From contig NZ_RAPE01000001.1 in the NCBI RefSeq assembly GCF_003651245.1, positions 1,054,001-1,118,000 on the forward strand: 64,000 nucleotides of DNA. Reading direction: 5' to 3'. The notes under the pieces are model-generated. The model made no database searches, had not been told where the DNA came from, and saw only the letters and a program-made list of their open reading frames with translations. Made by a program: the position numbers and the translations under genes. Source of the DNA: Roseovarius spongiae (GTDB taxonomy: Bacteria > Pseudomonadota > Alphaproteobacteria > Rhodobacterales > Rhodobacteraceae). Of this stretch, positions 1-10,026 are shown in pieces (position 1 is the stretch's first letter; every line of letters begins with the position of its first letter).

Positions 1-1228
1 CTTCGACCAGGTCGGCAGGCTTGATGGAAACTGGCACCTCCACATCTCGCATCATTGCGTCGCGCTCGGCGGTTTCCGCAACCCGTTCGGTGCGGGCGAT
101 GACACTGCGTAGGGTGCCTTCGATCCCGGTCTTGATCCTGCAAGCATCCTCGAAACTGCCGGGAAGGCCCTGCATCGCCAGCCGGTAGCGACGCATCTCG
201 TCTTCAAGCTCGGCGCGGATCGCAGGACCCCTTTCGCCGAACAGGAAGCCCAGGACATCGAGGAATTCGCGATAGTGATCCCCAGCATCCGCATCGTCGT
301 CGCGTAGGGATAGCATTCGGTAGGGGGTCGCGGAGAGCAACAGAACCTTGGCCTGGTTACCATCCGGATCGATGGCGTCAAAAAGCTTGCGCGCAAGATC
401 GGCGGCCTCGCTATCGCCGTGCAGCAGTTCCGTGAACCTCTGGAATTCGTCGAGAACGATCAGGTCGGGCTCCAGCGCCTCGGCACTTTCCCGGGCGAGG
501 GTCGCACGCAGCGTCATGACGCAACGATCGACCGCACGCCGGAGCTCTTGGTCGGAATCCCCGTGTTGGCGGAACTGGCCTATCAATGCTCGCAACTGAT
601 CGAGGATATCAGGCTCTCGTTCCAGCGCCTGCAGGAAGCGTCGCTCTATCGACTGCTCGATTTGCTGGCCATTGACCCATTGCCTTGTGTTTCTCCAGCC
701 TTTGGGCCCGGCCGGCCGCATGAACATCTTCCGGAGCGTTCGCTGGTCCTGCTTGTCGAACTGGCCACGGATCAGTCGATATATCAGGGCGCGTTCTTCC
801 TGTCGGCCTCCGCCTTGTTTAAGGTCCAGCGAGGTGCCCGGCGTCAGGCTGAAGAAATTCACGCCTTCGCGCTTGATCCCGCCGACCCGGGCCAGTTCGA
901 GAGCGAGCATGGTCAGGCGGGTCGGTAGTACCCGCGTGCGTTCGCCGCCAAGGACGTTGAGGCGGGCGACGTTCTGTTTCGCGATGGCGGCGTTGGAACA
1001 GATGTAGATGATGTCGATCCGCGGGACCGTATCCTGCAGCGCCTCGATCGTGCGAGCGATCACGCCACGCGCAACCATCGTTTTTCCGAGACCGACTTCA
1101 TCGGCCACGAGGAAATGGCGGACAGCGTCGGGATCGCTCAGCAGCCGCTTCGCGACATAGTCCACGGTCTTTCGCTGAAACGCCTTCAGCGGACGCAGCG
1201 CGTCGTGTGCCTGGAAACGCTCAGTCAA
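1..1228 (-). CDS. DEAD/SNF2-type helicase, last gene of the WYL/AddAB-like/DUF6361/PLD operon (cut by the window edge)
   Basis: Superfamily 2 ATPase expected to translocate on DNA. The N-terminal 409 residues are visible and the rest lies beyond the left edge. A Walker A motif with the SNF2-like context DEVGLGKTMVARG sits near residue 47, a Walker B-type LDEFQRF near residue 267, and motif III as LLLSATPY near residue 306. The start is inferred as a TTG at 1228 that overlaps the stop codon of the PLD-like gene; no ATG lies close by, and the overlap fits the coupling seen along the operon. By position it is the distal gene, downstream of the PLD-like protein. Helicase plus PLD-like nuclease pairs also occur in DISARM and Dpd systems, but the other partners differ here. 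The ATPase class is confident; the role in defence is inferred from context. Confidence 0.8.
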   Translation of the reverse strand, partial: MTERFQAHDALRPLKAFQRKTVDYVAKRLLSDPDAVRHFLVADEVGLGKTMVARGVIARTIEALQDTVPRIDIIYICSNAAIAKQNVARLNVLGGERTRVLPTRLTMLALELARVGGIKREGVNFFSLTPGTSLDLKQGGGRQEERALIYRLIRGQFDKQDQRTLRKMFMRPAGPKGWRNTRQWVNGQQIEQSIERRFLQALEREPDILDQLRALIGQFRQHGDSDQELRRAVDRCVMTLRATLARESAEALEPDLIVLDEFQRFTELLHGDSEAADLARKLFDAIDPDGNQAKVLLLSATPYRMLSLRDDDADAGDHYREFLDVLGFLFGERGPAIRAELEDEMRRYRLAMQGLPGSFEDACRIKTGIEGTLRSVIARTERVAETAERDAMMRDVEVPVSIKPADLVE

Positions 1229-3083
1229 TCCGGTTCTCCTTCGGTAAAACCGCCCGGAAGGTTTCCCACAGGTCGAGGAATTCATCCGGGATGACCTCGC
1301 TATGTCCCGTGTCGGGATCGCTCAGCCTCGCGACCAGCCTTTCGATGTCGCGTAACTGCCGCCCGTCACTCGCCAGAGCGCGCACCATGTCCTCGAGGAT
1401 CGGAGCATCGCGTGCGGTGCCGAACATGACTGAGAGATCGCTGCCCTGACCAGCTGCGAAGAGGGCCTTAGCCGCTTCCGAGACGTCGCCCAGGAGAAGA
1501 CGAATGTAGCGAAGAAACGCATCGCGGTTCTCGATCAGGCTTCGCAGGATCTCGGCGGTCCGGGCGTCGGGGAGATCGACCAAGTCTGACCCGAGGGTGA
1601 AATGGTGCTCCAGTCCGCTTTCCGCGTCGCTGAGTCTGACGCCGATCCAGCGCGTCACATCCTTCAGCGGAAGGCGCGCCAACGAGCGTTCACCGGTATT
1701 CAGTTCCGTCACGCCGATACCAAATTCGATCCCGGCAACGATGGGCCAGAGGCGCAGTTCGATCCCGTCGGGGACCGAGAACGGCCTGCGCGCCGAAAGG
1801 TGTAGGAGAATTCGGCCCGCACCGTCTTCTTCGCACCGAAGCACAGGGTTCGACCCTGCCAGTTTACGCCGCACCCGATTGAGGCGAGCCTCGGCGGCAT
1901 CAACCTGCGTGGCATCATCCGGCTCGTACGAAACAAACTCTCGTAGAAAGCGGCCCAGCCTCTCCGGCGACATCTGGTCTTCCATCGTGCCAAGATTCTC
2001 GGTGTAGCCGGACAGCGTGGCAAAAACTTCGACGTTTTTGCCAGTAAGAAGTGCAGGAGCCGTGGCATTGCCGGATCCCATGGTGATTTCAGTGCTCTTG
2101 TATCGTTCCGTGATGAATGCCTTCGCATGAAGTCCCCGCGCAGGGACGGCACTGCTCGAAGCAGGATCGCTTTCTTCTCCATCCTCGGTTTCTGCCATCT
2201 CATCCAGCACCAGACGCCTTCCGAACATTGCCAAAGTTTCCGGCGCCAGAGGAGCCAACTCTTCGCCACGACCAAGCAGACAGGCGTTGGCCGGGTCAAC
2301 GCCGCGGCACAGGGCGGACAAGGCTCCGTCCGTTACGAATGGTGATACGATGCCCAACGTGCGGCCGATCTGTGGGCGCCAGACCCGGTCAGTCAACCCA
2401 TTCACGGCAAAGCGAATCTTGCGAATATGCCGGGGATGTTCCCACGCGGCGTGGGCAAGATCGTTTGCCAGCGAGGCCACCATCGTGGCCACGTGCGCCG
2501 GGGTCGGGCGACCCATAGCGAGGTCGGGCAGGGCGCGAAGAAGCTCGACCAGCGGTGCGTTCTGATCCCGCGGCGCATCTCCAAGCACGCCGTCCAGCGA
2601 CAGGGATAGGTCCCAAGAAGCATCTGTCGTCAGATTTCGCGACAGCAGCGCCAGGCGAAGGCACGGCTGCCCGTGACCGCCGACCGGAGTGAAGCGCAAG
2701 AGCCAGAGTTTCGGGTGAAACGCGCCGCCGCGCGGCGCAGCCACTTCGGTTACGGTTTCTTCCAGCAAGGCGGTCAGGCGGTTTGCCCCCTTGGGCACGG
2801 CCTTGATCCGTCCGGCCTCGCAGAAGATGGCGATACGCGCAGAGAGGCGTTCGAGCCCTTCGAGCAGCGCGAGGGGTGTGTCCAGCGTTTCCTGCCGGTT
2901 CTCGGCGGCATGAAAGGCCAGCGTCGCAGGTACGACCAGAGCCGTCTCGAAATCCAGGGTGTAGGTGGTCGCTACTGCGGCATCCAGTTCGAATCCCGCG
3001 GGAGCCCGCAGGATATCGGCGTAGAGCGCGCGGTTTTCGGGATCGAGCGCCGCTTCAGTCTGCATCGACAAGGTCCCTGACAT
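1221..3083 (-). CDS. Phospholipase D-like (HKD-type) protein, probable nuclease
   Basis: A 620-residue protein with two half-site motifs typical of the PLD superfamily. The first is FHPKLWLL, with H123 and K125, followed by a LLSRNLT element near residue 147. The second is LHAKAF, with H319 and K321, followed by MGSGNAT near residue 335. This HxK...(G/S)xN arrangement forms one composite active site in PLD-fold nucleases such as those of the DISARM (DrmC) and DpdK families, so a phosphodiesterase or nuclease role is likely. The start at 3083 overlaps the upstream DUF6361 gene by 29 bases; an in-frame ATG at 3065 is an alternative. The 3' end overlaps the helicase start. The substrate is not known. 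Confidence 0.75.
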   Translation of the reverse strand: MSGTLSMQTEAALDPENRALYADILRAPAGFELDAAVATTYTLDFETALVVPATLAFHAAENRQETLDTPLALLEGLERLSARIAIFCEAGRIKAVPKGANRLTALLEETVTEVAAPRGGAFHPKLWLLRFTPVGGHGQPCLRLALLSRNLTTDASWDLSLSLDGVLGDAPRDQNAPLVELLRALPDLAMGRPTPAHVATMVASLANDLAHAAWEHPRHIRKIRFAVNGLTDRVWRPQIGRTLGIVSPFVTDGALSALCRGVDPANACLLGRGEELAPLAPETLAMFGRRLVLDEMAETEDGEESDPASSSAVPARGLHAKAFITERYKSTEITMGSGNATAPALLTGKNVEVFATLSGYTENLGTMEDQMSPERLGRFLREFVSYEPDDATQVDAAEARLNRVRRKLAGSNPVLRCEEDGAGRILLHLSARRPFSVPDGIELRLWPIVAGIEFGIGVTELNTGERSLARLPLKDVTRWIGVRLSDAESGLEHHFTLGSDLVDLPDARTAEILRSLIENRDAFLRYIRLLLGDVSEAAKALFAAGQGSDLSVMFGTARDAPILEDMVRALASDGRQLRDIERLVARLSDPDTGHSEVIPDEFLDLWETFRAVLPKENRID

Positions 3084-4224
3084 GATTGGCTACGACCGGC
3101 TGCCAGCGGAAGTTCATCATGGCGGTCCCGGAGGCGCCGCTCCAGCGCATTAGCGCGCCCTCATTGCGGAACCGGGACTTTGCGCCTTTCAGCCGGGCCT
3201 CGCGGTTGCTTACGAGAGCGCGGGCCGCGCGGTCTTCGTGTACACGTCCCCGCGTCGCCATCACGCTGTCGCGCCATGTTTCGATGAAACGGCGGCTGTG
3301 CGGTTTTACATCGTGTGTCGTACCCTGTGCTAATAGCCAGAGGCCTCTCAAATCCCAGTCCTCGAACAGTCGCACCGGCGTTTCCTCGGCCCAGTCGTCC
3401 AGCTTTCCTGAATAAGTTTCGACCCGTTCATGCCATGCGCCGCCCTTGGTGCCCTGCATCCGGGCAGCCCTTTCCGACAGCATGAGGTTGTAGAGCAGCG
3501 ATGCGCCATGCATTAGGCGGGAAAACCGCTCGGCATGATCGACGACCGCGATTATGCCGTCGGGCCATTCGCTGCGTGCGGGATGGTGCCAGATCATGTC
3601 GCAGTCGGCGGCGGTTATCTGGCGGGACAGATGCGTGAGCAAGCTGTGCGGTGCTTCGTGCGCCAGCCGGTCGCGCAGGAAGCCTGCTTCTTCGTTGCGC
3701 AAACGGAAGACTGCCGTGCTGTCCGGGGATGACAGGAATCCATCTGGAGCCGGCGGCAAGCCTGCGGCCCAAAGTGCGGCAGCCTCGCCCGGGGTTGCCT
3801 CGAGGCAGGCATTTCGACTGCCCTGAAAGCGGCGAATGCCCAGCGTCAGCAATCCGGCCCAGTAGACGTCGCTCGGCAAGCGTTTAAGCTTCTCGCGAGA
3901 GTCGCTGCCAATAACATTCCGTGTCTCCCCGCCGCGCAAAAGCGCCTCGATCAGCCGGATTTCAAGCACCCGCGCGTGTTCGCGTCGCGCTGATGCGGTC
4001 CCTTTCAACTCGCCTGCGATCTGGTAGATCCACGGCACGAAAAGCATGTAGCGAAGACGCGTCTGGATGGTCGAGGTGCCCGGGAACATCAGATCTGCGA
4101 GCGCGTCTCGCACAGACCCGAGGCCAAGCTCGTCGCGGGAATCCTCCTGACCGAACAGGTCCATGATTCGACGTGTCCGGTCTCGGTCGGTCTGATCAAA
4201 GTCGATCCACGCGAGAAAGGACAT
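3055..4224 (-). CDS. DUF6361 family protein
   Basis: A 389-residue soluble protein whose N-terminus (MSFLAWIDFDQTDRDRTRRIMDLF) is recognisable as the DUF6361 family, whose function is unknown. It has no membrane segment and no obvious nuclease or ATPase motif. Basic and aromatic residues are spread evenly, which would fit a DNA- or partner-binding role, but this is a guess. The ATG at 4224 overlaps the TGA of the upstream UvrD-like gene by four bases (ATGA), and its own end overlaps the PLD-like gene, so the three are translationally coupled. The family tends to be found beside helicases and PLD-like proteins, which supports an accessory role in one complex. Confidence 0.65.
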   Translation of the reverse strand: MSFLAWIDFDQTDRDRTRRIMDLFGQEDSRDELGLGSVRDALADLMFPGTSTIQTRLRYMLFVPWIYQIAGELKGTASARREHARVLEIRLIEALLRGGETRNVIGSDSREKLKRLPSDVYWAGLLTLGIRRFQGSRNACLEATPGEAAALWAAGLPPAPDGFLSSPDSTAVFRLRNEEAGFLRDRLAHEAPHSLLTHLSRQITAADCDMIWHHPARSEWPDGIIAVVDHAERFSRLMHGASLLYNLMLSERAARMQGTKGGAWHERVETYSGKLDDWAEETPVRLFEDWDLRGLWLLAQGTTHDVKPHSRRFIETWRDSVMATRGRVHEDRAARALVSNREARLKGAKSRFRNEGALMRWSGASGTAMMNFRWQPVVANHVRDLVDAD

Positions 4225-7200
4225 CAGGCGGGTTCCTCTACAGGTGCATGTCCGAAACTAAGTGTGCCCTCGCTCATCCAGTGGATGGCGACGCCCCGCA
4301 ACGGCTTGTCGGGCCAGTGCCTACGGACGATGGCGGCGTAGGCGGCCAGTTGCGGTTGATATGTTGCGAAGCGGCTTGCCGGATCGGGGCAGGGGCCGGA
4401 CTTGTGATCAATGATGAGCAGACCCTGCGGGCCCTCGGCGAGGCAATCCACGATGGCGTTGACCTCGGACCCGTCTGCAGTTGTCTCCTGGAACGGCATT
4501 TCGAAGTGCAATGTCTCGTAGCCCTGATCGGCCAGCCAGCTGGTCAGTGCCCGAGCTTGTGCGGCAATCTGGGTGATCGCTGTGTCGGCCAGGCCAGTGG
4601 CAGCCTTTAGGCGATCCGCCATCTCAGGCCGCGCGGCGAGAACACGAAAGGCCAGATGCCAGGCGGTGCCGCGTTCGGTTGCGCTGGCGTGCTGGGTGTC
4701 GGCGACGCCGTTCGCCAGTTCGACCGTATCGATTGCCGCGGTCGGCGCTGGATGGGAAGCGATCAGCGTGGACGGGCTGCGTCGCCACGGCGTGCGCGGT
4801 GTGTCCAAACGAGCGCGTGGTTCGCCGAAGCGCGGATGCGACGTTGTATTGTCCACCTCGGGTGATTCCGGTTCATCGGGGATCCCTTCCGCGACCCGCG
4901 CGGCAAAAGCCTGTCCTGCGACGGTCAGCGCCTCGGCTGCGGTGTCAAACCCGGCGCGATCGCGCAACAGGTCGACCATGCGCTCCGCGTTCTCGCGCGG
5001 CTTGGATCGTTCGCGCGGCATCACCAAGATGAGCCGGTCGCGTGCACGGGTCAGCGCAACATAGAGCTTTCGTGCTGCGTCGCGTTCATCTTCCTGCCGG
5101 CGGGCTTCGGTGAATGGCTCCTGGCTCTCGGGCGCCGCGAATTTCGGCAGATAGCCCAGCCCCGCGTGATCAAGAACACTGTCCAGATCGTCGAACCCGT
5201 CAAAATCGGCGCGCAGCGTGCCTGGCCGCTCGGCGATGGTCTGATCCAGTCCGGCAACGACGGTGATTGGCCATTCGCGGCCCTTGGCGGCATGCCATGT
5301 GCAGATCTCGACGCCGGAGGCCGACCAGCCGTCCGGGCTTGGATGGCTGTCCCAGTCCTTGGCGGTCTGATGTGCGATCCAACCAAGAAAGACCTGCACC
5401 CCGGCGCCGTGGAAACCGGTGGCAGCGCGCAGGTCCTGTTCCATCGTGTCGAACTCCTGCGCCTCGGCCTCGAAGCGGGCCAGATCAGCCAGTGCCTGCG
5501 CAGGTTGCGACAGACCCGCGGCCCAGTCGCGCAGGGCCGTCATACACAGCACGTCGGCAAGCGTGTCGGCCACGGGGCGCGTGGCGACTCCGTCTTGGAG
5601 CGCGCGCAGGGGTTCGAGAGCTGCATGGGTCAGCAGGACACCGTCCACCGCGTTGCGCAGGGCCTGCTCGAGTGGCATGCGCGGCGGGCCGAGCGTGAGA
5701 TAGGTTAGCGCGGCATGGGTGTCGTCAGGGTCGGCAGCAAGCGCCAGCGCGGCACGGGCGGCACGCATAGCCGGCGCGGTCAGCCAGCCGTCCTGCTGGA
5801 TGCGCACCGGCAGACCATGCGCTTCGAGTGCGGCGGCGACGGCGCTGGCCTTCTTGTGCGTATAAGTGAGAACCGCCACATCGCCGGGCTGCACGGCGCG
5901 CATTTCCTTGCTTGTCTTGTCGCAGACCTGCGTGCCGGCTTCAAGGATGTCGGCCACGCGACCCGCGATGCACTCGGCTGTGGTGTCCTTGCGGCCCTTG
6001 GGCAGGTGTAGCACCTCGAGTGTGGTCTCGCCCGTTTCAGGGCGTTGGGCTGACAAAGAGTTGTAGTCGTCGAACAAAGTCGGGCCGAGAGCGTTGACCA
6101 TAGCCATGATCCTCGGATCTGATCGCCAGTTGCGGTCCAGCGGTGTGGCAGAATCGGGATGCGCGGCCTGCAGCGCCTCCGTCAGGCGCGGATCGGCGCC
6201 CTGAAAGCCCATGATGGATTGCTTTGTGTCGCCAACGATCAATGCGTGTTTCGCCTGCCGCGCCAGCCGCCAGAGCAGGGCGAACTGCACCGGATTCGTG
6301 TCTTGGAACTCGTCGATCACGACGCAGTCAATTTCTCCCAGCACGGCACCCAGAATTTCGGGACGGGTGCACAGGAGGCGCTCGGTCTCGGCGATCATGT
6401 CGGCGTAGTCGATCAGGCCGGCACGGCGCTTGGCGTTTTCGTATGACGCCAGCACTTGTTGCGCACCGGTGACGAGAGCGGTGATGTGCGCTTGGGCATC
6501 GTCAAGCGGACCGGGATGGCGGGACAGGGCGTCGGCTGCGTCCATGACAGCCTGGGCGAGCCCATCGTAGCCTTCGGGTGTGGGCGCACCGCGTTTCGTC
6601 TGTCGCAGGGCTCGGAGTTTCTGCCAGAGCGCCCAGTCCTTTTCGAGGACGCCGGGTTGGTCTGCCCTTCGCAGAGCCGAATGGTTCTTTGCAAATTCGT
6701 CCCTGACTGTTTTCTTTTCGAAAAACAACGGCGCAAGATTGTCCGGGAAGCTGTCGAGCAGGTCGCGCACGGAGCGCCTCAACGCGGCCGTAAGGGCCGC
6801 ACCGTCCGGCTCGACGGGGCCGTAACCCTCGGTCAGGGCGGTCAGTGCCGGGGTCACAATGTCCGGTGACAGCCCGCGCGCGCCGAGCCCCCGGATCAGG
6901 TCGACCGTCTTCAGTACATCGGCGCGAAAGCCGTCCTCGGCGCTGGTCTGCGTGGCGTGGTTCCATTCATAGCCGAACCGGTCAAGGTCTGCCATCAGCG
7001 GCTCCAGCGCCGTGCAGCGCGTCATCTCCAGACGGATCAGCAGGTCGCGTTCAGGCTCGCTCAGCAGGCGGCTTTCAGGCGACCGCCCGGCGGCGAAGGC
7101 ATGTTCGGTCAGCAGCCGCTGCCCCAGTGCATGGATCGTGCCCATGTAGGCCTGGTCGATCTCCAGCGCGTCTCCGAGGCGCCCGCGTGCCATCAGTTCG

Positions 7201-7367
7201 CCGCGCACGCGGTCGCGCATCTCCGCCGCTGCAGCCTCCGTGAAGGTCACGGCAAGGATCCGTCCTGGCGCAATCCGGCCGCTTTCGACCCACTCCCCGA
7301 GCGTTTTCTGAATGTGGTATGTCTTGCCGGCCCCGGCTCCGGCGGGCACAAGCGAAAAATCCTTCAT
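4224..7367 (-). CDS. AddA-like UvrD-family helicase with C-terminal PD-(D/E)XK nuclease motif
   Basis: A 1047-residue superfamily 1 helicase. Motif I reads GAGAGKT near residues 9-15, motif II VIDEFQDTNP near residue 345, motif III VGDTKQSI just after, and a late helicase motif lies around LYVALTRARD. Near the C-terminus, LLIIDHKSG is the D...xHK part of a RecB-type nuclease site. The architecture is that of AddA/RecB, the DNA-end resection enzymes. The start is placed at the ATG at 7367, which overlaps the stop of the AddB-like gene (ATGA) and puts motif I at the usual distance from the N-terminus; the frame stays open upstream but only inside that gene. Its AddB-like partner is directly upstream. 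Either a dedicated defence nuclease or a second AddAB copy is possible; the non-housekeeping neighbours favour the former. Confidence 0.85.
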   Translation of the reverse strand: MKDFSLVPAGAGAGKTYHIQKTLGEWVESGRIAPGRILAVTFTEAAAAEMRDRVRGELMARGRLGDALEIDQAYMGTIHALGQRLLTEHAFAAGRSPESRLLSEPERDLLIRLEMTRCTALEPLMADLDRFGYEWNHATQTSAEDGFRADVLKTVDLIRGLGARGLSPDIVTPALTALTEGYGPVEPDGAALTAALRRSVRDLLDSFPDNLAPLFFEKKTVRDEFAKNHSALRRADQPGVLEKDWALWQKLRALRQTKRGAPTPEGYDGLAQAVMDAADALSRHPGPLDDAQAHITALVTGAQQVLASYENAKRRAGLIDYADMIAETERLLCTRPEILGAVLGEIDCVVIDEFQDTNPVQFALLWRLARQAKHALIVGDTKQSIMGFQGADPRLTEALQAAHPDSATPLDRNWRSDPRIMAMVNALGPTLFDDYNSLSAQRPETGETTLEVLHLPKGRKDTTAECIAGRVADILEAGTQVCDKTSKEMRAVQPGDVAVLTYTHKKASAVAAALEAHGLPVRIQQDGWLTAPAMRAARAALALAADPDDTHAALTYLTLGPPRMPLEQALRNAVDGVLLTHAALEPLRALQDGVATRPVADTLADVLCMTALRDWAAGLSQPAQALADLARFEAEAQEFDTMEQDLRAATGFHGAGVQVFLGWIAHQTAKDWDSHPSPDGWSASGVEICTWHAAKGREWPITVVAGLDQTIAERPGTLRADFDGFDDLDSVLDHAGLGYLPKFAAPESQEPFTEARRQEDERDAARKLYVALTRARDRLILVMPRERSKPRENAERMVDLLRDRAGFDTAAEALTVAGQAFAARVAEGIPDEPESPEVDNTTSHPRFGEPRARLDTPRTPWRRSPSTLIASHPAPTAAIDTVELANGVADTQHASATERGTAWHLAFRVLAARPEMADRLKAATGLADTAITQIAAQARALTSWLADQGYETLHFEMPFQETTADGSEVNAIVDCLAEGPQGLLIIDHKSGPCPDPASRFATYQPQLAAYAAIVRRHWPDKPLRGVAIHWMSEGTLSFGHAPVEEPA

Positions 7368-9955
7368 TCCGAGTCCTCCTCGTAAGATCCGCCGGGCAGG
7401 GTGAATGCCGCGACCAGTGGGTTTTCGAGCGCGTAGGCCTTGATCCCACGCTCTTTCTCGAAGGCTTTTGCGTCCCCTTCCCGGTTCAGGCGGACGGTAC
7501 CCGCGCCGACCTCGGCCAGAACCTGCGCGAGATGGTCCATCGCGTTTTCGGCCGCGTCCGCGCCCGTGGTCTCGACCCTCGGCACGTCCGCGCCTCCGGC
7601 ATCCGACAGGACGGTGCCATCGCGCAGCATGTGGTAGGCGGTGACGACCTGAGCGCCCTCGGCCACAAGCCGGGTCAGAGGCGTTTCCTCCGAAGGGCGT
7701 TCCAGCATGGCACGATAAAGGGCCACCTGCAGGTCCCAACCCTTAGCCATGCGGTCGCGCCGACCGCCGGCGCTGGACCGCTTGTGATCGACGACGAGGA
7801 TGCGCCCGCCGGGCAGCTTGAGAAGGCAGTCCGCCTTGCCATGCAGCAGCAGACCGCCGTGTTCGCCCTTCAGGGCGATCTCGTTGTGCAGGACCTCAGC
7901 GCCCGTATGCCGCAGAAAGCCGGCCCAGGCGGCGCAGATGTCGCGTGCCTCGCGCAACAGGCTGGCTCGCTCTGTGGCCCAGGCGACGTCGATCAGCCAC
8001 CGGGCATGGAGGCGAATGGCGGAGTTCAGCGCCTTCGGCACGCGTGCGGCGCGCGTCGCGTCGTCCGGGATTTCGGTGCCTTCGGGAAAGACCTCCTCGA
8101 GAACCTGATGCATCAGCGTTCCGAGTGTCATCACGTCAAGGGTTTCGGGTGCCCAGGCCAGCTCTTTTGCGCCGAGCTCGTCAAGGAGCCAGCCCAGAGG
8201 GCTGACCAGCAGCGTCTCCAGACGCGAGGGCGAATGCGGCAGTGGGCCGTCCTTTGTCTCTCTCAGCCGAAGCAGGTCGATCCCAGGTCGATCCGGCGTG
8301 CCCAGCCCACGCTGAATGTGGATAAGGCCATCTTTGGGCAACGCGGGCGCGCCGCCCATCGGAACGGGATCGGGACGCGTGGTGGCGACGGGCCAGTCTT
8401 CGGGTCGTGCCGAGCGAATGTCTCGGACGAGGTCAGCGGGTTCGTCGGTGCCCAGCATGTGAGCAATCAGCGCCAGCCCGGTCGAGGGCGTCAAGTGGTC
8501 GCCCCGCAGATCCATCGCGGGGACCAGCAGGTTCAGCCCCTCCGTCGCAGCGCATAGCTGTCGGCGGAATAACTCAAGCCCGCGCGCAAGTTTCTGCTTG
8601 CGACCCTCGAGCATCAGCCCGGTGTCGCGGATCATCGCAATCTCGCCTTCGGTGAAGAACGGGTCGGATCCGGGCGGTCGCGGCCAGTGGCGCCCGGCCA
8701 TGCCCGCGACAATGAGTTGGCGCACCGGTCGCCAGGGAAGGGCGCCCTCAGAAAACAGGGAAACACCTTCGACAAACCGGTCATGCCCGTTCGCCGCAAC
8801 CGCGGTCGGCGCGGCGAGGCGGTGCAACAATGGCCAGTCGATTTCGTTGCCCGTTGCCGCCTTGAGCATAGCTACGCGCGGGTGCAGGTCCGCCCCGGGA
8901 ACGGCTCTGGCGATGAACCCGAGCCGAGCAAAGAGCTGCTCGGGCGTGTCGCACGGGCGCATCGCGTTCAGCAGTTCCCGGGCCGCCCCGGTCTGTTCGG
9001 TGGCAAGGCGCGACCAGCCGCGGTCGATCAGCTCGCGGGCCATCCTGCGTCCGGTTGCCGCGGGCCAAGGCATCCCGGGCGTGATGTAGAGGGAAGCCAG
9101 CGCGGTACGCGGCGCCGGACCCTTTAGCAGAACGAGCAGAAGCGAAAGCAACTCTCCCGCCTGGTCGCGCTGCGCCGGTTCGGTCGGCAAGCCGGAGAGC
9201 GGCAGCCCAACTCGGTCGAACGCGTCCTGCAGGGGTAGATCATACGCGGGCCCGTCGGGTGCCAGCAGACCGATCTCGCCCGGGTGATCCACGCGACCGG
9301 TATCCAGCAGCGATTGGGCAAGGGCGGCAGCGAATTCGGCCTCTTCACGCGGATCTCGCAGGCCGTGACAGGCGACCGAGGGGTCCGGCGCAAACTGGTC
9401 TGAGTGACGCCCGATCCGATCCTGCAGGTTCCGGAGCGCGGTTCCTTCCGCCGCAAGCGGAGGAGGCGGGAGTGCATCCGCATCGCCATGATGGGTCCGA
9501 AGGGTCCGTGCCAGGGAAGCTTCCGCAGGCGTCGCGAAGGAACAATCGGGGTCCGCCGTTGGGAGGGGTTCCAGCGCGTCCGCTGCCTTGCTTTGCAGGA
9601 CGTGCCGCCAAGTATTCAAAGGGTCGGGCAAGGTGCCGATGTCGCGCCACAGAGCGCGCAGCGCGTCGAGGTGGTTGCGCGCGCGGCCATCGGGCAGGGT
9701 GTCGGTCACGATCTCTGCAGGATCGAGCATCGGCGCCGCATGGGCGACAGCGAGAAGACCCGCCTCGACCGCCCGAGCGGTTTCCTCCGGTGAGGCCGCG
9801 AAACTGTCAGACCAAGGGGCGCCCGCGCCGAGGTGATCTACAAGGCAAAGCTGCGCCACGCGCGGCGCGAGATACACCTCCGCCAGCAGGTCCTCCGTGA
9901 TGGGACGCAGGGCGCCGGTGGCCGGAGAGCGTGTCAGCAAGGGATCTATGCGCAT
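7364..9955 (-). CDS. AddB-like PD-(D/E)XK nuclease protein
   Basis: An 863-residue protein related to the nuclease subunit of AddAB. Near residues 705-715 it has ILVVDHKRSS, the catalytic D-x-K strand of the Cas4/RecB-type PD-(D/E)XK fold, preceded by a MHQVLEE helix near residue 610 that usually carries the first metal-binding residue. No intact Walker A is visible, as in AddB proteins where the helicase part is degenerate. The ATG at 9955 has a good ribosome-binding site (AAAAGGACATT). The gene ends in a four-base overlap with the AddA-like helicase, so the two are likely subunits of one end-processing complex. It starts 71 bases downstream of the WYL regulator gene. Confidence 0.75.
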   Translation of the reverse strand: MRIDPLLTRSPATGALRPITEDLLAEVYLAPRVAQLCLVDHLGAGAPWSDSFAASPEETARAVEAGLLAVAHAAPMLDPAEIVTDTLPDGRARNHLDALRALWRDIGTLPDPLNTWRHVLQSKAADALEPLPTADPDCSFATPAEASLARTLRTHHGDADALPPPPLAAEGTALRNLQDRIGRHSDQFAPDPSVACHGLRDPREEAEFAAALAQSLLDTGRVDHPGEIGLLAPDGPAYDLPLQDAFDRVGLPLSGLPTEPAQRDQAGELLSLLLVLLKGPAPRTALASLYITPGMPWPAATGRRMARELIDRGWSRLATEQTGAARELLNAMRPCDTPEQLFARLGFIARAVPGADLHPRVAMLKAATGNEIDWPLLHRLAAPTAVAANGHDRFVEGVSLFSEGALPWRPVRQLIVAGMAGRHWPRPPGSDPFFTEGEIAMIRDTGLMLEGRKQKLARGLELFRRQLCAATEGLNLLVPAMDLRGDHLTPSTGLALIAHMLGTDEPADLVRDIRSARPEDWPVATTRPDPVPMGGAPALPKDGLIHIQRGLGTPDRPGIDLLRLRETKDGPLPHSPSRLETLLVSPLGWLLDELGAKELAWAPETLDVMTLGTLMHQVLEEVFPEGTEIPDDATRAARVPKALNSAIRLHARWLIDVAWATERASLLREARDICAAWAGFLRHTGAEVLHNEIALKGEHGGLLLHGKADCLLKLPGGRILVVDHKRSSAGGRRDRMAKGWDLQVALYRAMLERPSEETPLTRLVAEGAQVVTAYHMLRDGTVLSDAGGADVPRVETTGADAAENAMDHLAQVLAEVGAGTVRLNREGDAKAFEKERGIKAYALENPLVAAFTLPGGSYEEDSE

Positions 9956-10026
9956 AATGTCCTTTTCGAATCGTTAGTGCCGGTTTGCCCCAACCTTGCA
10001 TCCCGGGGCGACAAAAGTTGTCAGGG